The translations under genes and the position numbers were made by a program. The notes under the pieces were generated by a model that saw only the letters and a list, made by a program, of their open reading frames with translations, was not told the origin of the DNA and ran no database searches. Of a stretch of 40,000 nt of DNA, positions 36,350-40,000 are shown piece by piece (within the stretch, counting starts at the first letter, position 1; each line of letters begins with the position of its first letter). The DNA comes from Thiogranum longum (GTDB taxonomy: Bacteria > Pseudomonadota > Gammaproteobacteria > DSM-19610): positions 2,542,073-2,582,072 of the forward strand of contig NZ_SMFX01000001.1 of assembly GCF_004339085.1 (NCBI RefSeq), in the 5' to 3' direction.

Positions 36350-36943
36350 TCAGCTATTCAGGGCCGACTCGACTTCGGCAAAGGTCAGTGCAACATCAAC
36401 CGTTTCAATGACGCGATCCAGTTGTTTTTCGATCTGTGAGGCCGAAAATATACCGCGGATAGCCATGTTGCCGGAATCCGTATCCCGGTCAAGCACCAAC
36501 GCGTGCCGACGGCCGACTTTTTCCAGCATCGCTACCACGTCGCCTACGGTTGCCTGCCTGACATCCGACATGTCAGTTGCCTCGAGATTACTGTAAGGCG
36601 TCATAATATCGCGCACCATAATTTCCTCGTGGCGCAGATTAAGTCCCTGCCTGAACTGGGCCGGCTTCTCTCCCTGTATATCGGTTGAAGTTATCAGTCC
36701 GAGCAATTGCTTGTCTGGATTTACAACAAACAACAAACGTACGCCAGCTGATTTCATTCGTTGCAAAGCCCATTCAATGGATACATCCGGCTCAATATTG
36801 ACGGCCATTTGTTGTCGCAGGTCAGTCATCGCCAGAATGGCCGGAGAATCTATATGGACTCGTTCTACAAACTCCTGGCAAGGTTCAAAATACCCTGCCG
36901 ACGGAGGAAGCGGATGAAGTGACAGTGTCTTTGATTGCGCCAT
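36350..36943 (-). CDS. CBS-pair domain protein
   Basis: 197 residues made almost entirely of two CBS domains, about 45-105 (VSIEWALQRMKSAGVRLLFVVN, LLGLITSTDIQG) and 110-185 (VRDIMTPYSNLEATDMSDVR, GDVVAMLEKVGRRHALVLD, RGIFSASQIEKQL). CBS pairs usually bind adenine nucleotides and regulate partner proteins. No catalytic domain is attached, so a partner is needed and none is evident nearby. It is just downstream of the rRNA terminator and has its own plausible promoter. Confidence 0.88.
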   Translation of the reverse strand: MAQSKTLSLHPLPPSAGYFEPCQEFVERVHIDSPAILAMTDLRQQMAVNIEPDVSIEWALQRMKSAGVRLLFVVNPDKQLLGLITSTDIQGEKPAQFRQGLNLRHEEIMVRDIMTPYSNLEATDMSDVRQATVGDVVAMLEKVGRRHALVLDRDTDSGNMAIRGIFSASQIEKQLDRVIETVDVALTFAEVESALNS

Positions 36944-36981
36944 TGTCCAGACCCCGTGTGAATGATTATTCTCACCTCTAA

Positions 36982-37010
36982 CGTATAGACCACAGGCCTA
37001 AAACCTTCAA
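36982..37010 (-). promoter_or_regulatory. Predicted promoter of CBS-pair gene
   Basis: Minus strand TTGAAG (37005-37010) and TATACG (36982-36987) are 17 bp apart, after the rRNA terminator. The leader would be about 32 nt. Confidence 0.4.
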
Positions 37011-37037
37011 AGTGTCAGGTTTTTGCGAATCCGGGAC

Positions 37038-37068
37038 AAAAAAATACCCGGTCACAAGTGACCGGGTA
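37038..37068 (-). terminator. Intrinsic terminator of the rRNA operon
   Basis: An 11-bp perfect stem (TACCCGGTCAC with GTGACCGGGTA, 37045-37068) has a 2-nt apparent loop (likely opened to 4 nt). On the minus strand it is followed by seven T (37038-37044). It lies 13 bp after the 5S gene. Confidence 0.95.
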
Positions 37069-37080
37069 TCGGGTATTAAA

Positions 37081-37197
37081 GCCTGGCAGTGTCCTACTTT
37101 CACATGGGAACCCCCACACTATCATCGGCGCTGAGCGGTTTCACTTCCGAGTTCGGGATGGGATCGGGTGGTTCACACTCGCTATGGCCGCCAGGCA
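37081..37197 (-). rRNA. rrf: 5S ribosomal RNA
   Basis: The minus strand begins TGCCTGGCGGCCATAGCG and ends GGACACTGCCAGGC, with paired termini. The conserved internal part CCCATCCCGAACTCGGAAGT is intact. About 117 nt, normal for bacteria. Ends are set by comparison with E. coli and may be off by a base or two. Confidence 0.97.
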
Positions 37198-37206
37198 AGC
37201 TGGTTT

Positions 37207-37257
37207 CGTAGGAGCGGGCTTTGCCCGCGAATGTTCGCGGGTGAACCCGCTCCTACG
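37207..37257. repeat. REP-like palindrome in the 23S-5S spacer
   Basis: Long inverted repeat of the GTAGGAGCGGG type: arms CGTAGGAGCGGG/CCCGCTCCTACG (12 bp) and CCCGCGAA/TTCGCGGG (8 bp). Only a small internal mismatch (CTTTG against TGAA) separates the two stem blocks. Elements of this type are scattered between genes in several gammaproteobacteria. Here it sits inside an rRNA transcript. Confidence 0.85.
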
Positions 37258-37325
37258 GAATAAGGAAAGTTGTTAAGGATTAGTATGTTGCACTTGAATC
37301 AACACCCAGATCGTTTGGGTGTTAT

Positions 37326-40000
<2,675 letters not shown>

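Overview
The window reads as chromosomal DNA from a gammaproteobacterium outside the Enterobacterales. Supporting signs are a lexA-sulA pair under a near-consensus LexA box, an mreBCD-mrdA-rodA-mltB-rlpA-dacA block, a birA-coaX-SPOR block, an Anr/FNR-type operator, MreC/MreD/RodA/Hsp33 of gammaproteobacterial type, and a GatCAB amidotransferase. The genus cannot be named from the sequence. Most genes are visibly GC-rich, with one AT-rich patch at about 5.7-7.1 kb.

Region 1 (1-10.5 kb, minus strand) is a type I secretion locus. A HlyB-type ABC exporter and a HlyD-type adaptor overlap by 4 bp. They are followed by a small two-helix membrane protein and then by a giant secreted protein. That protein is at least 2018 residues long and its C-terminus lies outside the window. 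It has a lipase-like alpha/beta-hydrolase head (GHSLGG) and about 60 RTX calcium-binding nonapeptides. No TolC gene is present. The base composition of the middle of the locus suggests a mosaic.

Region 2 (10.6-14.8 kb, minus strand) holds hslO (Hsp33) and gatC-gatA-gatB. Two REP-like palindromes lie just beyond the 3' ends of hslO and gatB.

Region 3 (14.97-24.4 kb, plus strand) is a long cell-elongation and peptidoglycan operon: mreB, mreC, mreD, mrdA (PBP2), rodA, mltB, rlpA, dacA and a D-amino-acid transaminase. Genes overlap or lie within about 60 bp of each other. mreC lacks a standard start codon at its conserved N-terminus.

Region 4 (24.4-25.75 kb, minus strand) is the SOS pair lexA-sulA, ending in the 3' remnant of a rhodanese gene. 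Region 5 (25.8-31.8 kb, plus strand) has a small DUF5062-like protein, an RND efflux adaptor and permease, and ispG.

Region 6 (31.8-35.8 kb, minus strand) has birA, coaX, a SPOR-domain protein, a solitary tRNA-Thr(TGT), and a HemN-family protein. The HemN-family protein has lost the radical-SAM cysteine motif but sits behind a perfect FNR/Anr box. This is the most unusual item in the window.

Region 7 (36-40 kb) has a small unrecognised protein, a CBS-pair protein, and the 3' end of a minus-strand rRNA operon: 23S (5' end outside the window), 5S and a strong intrinsic terminator. A REP-like palindrome sits in the 23S-5S spacer.
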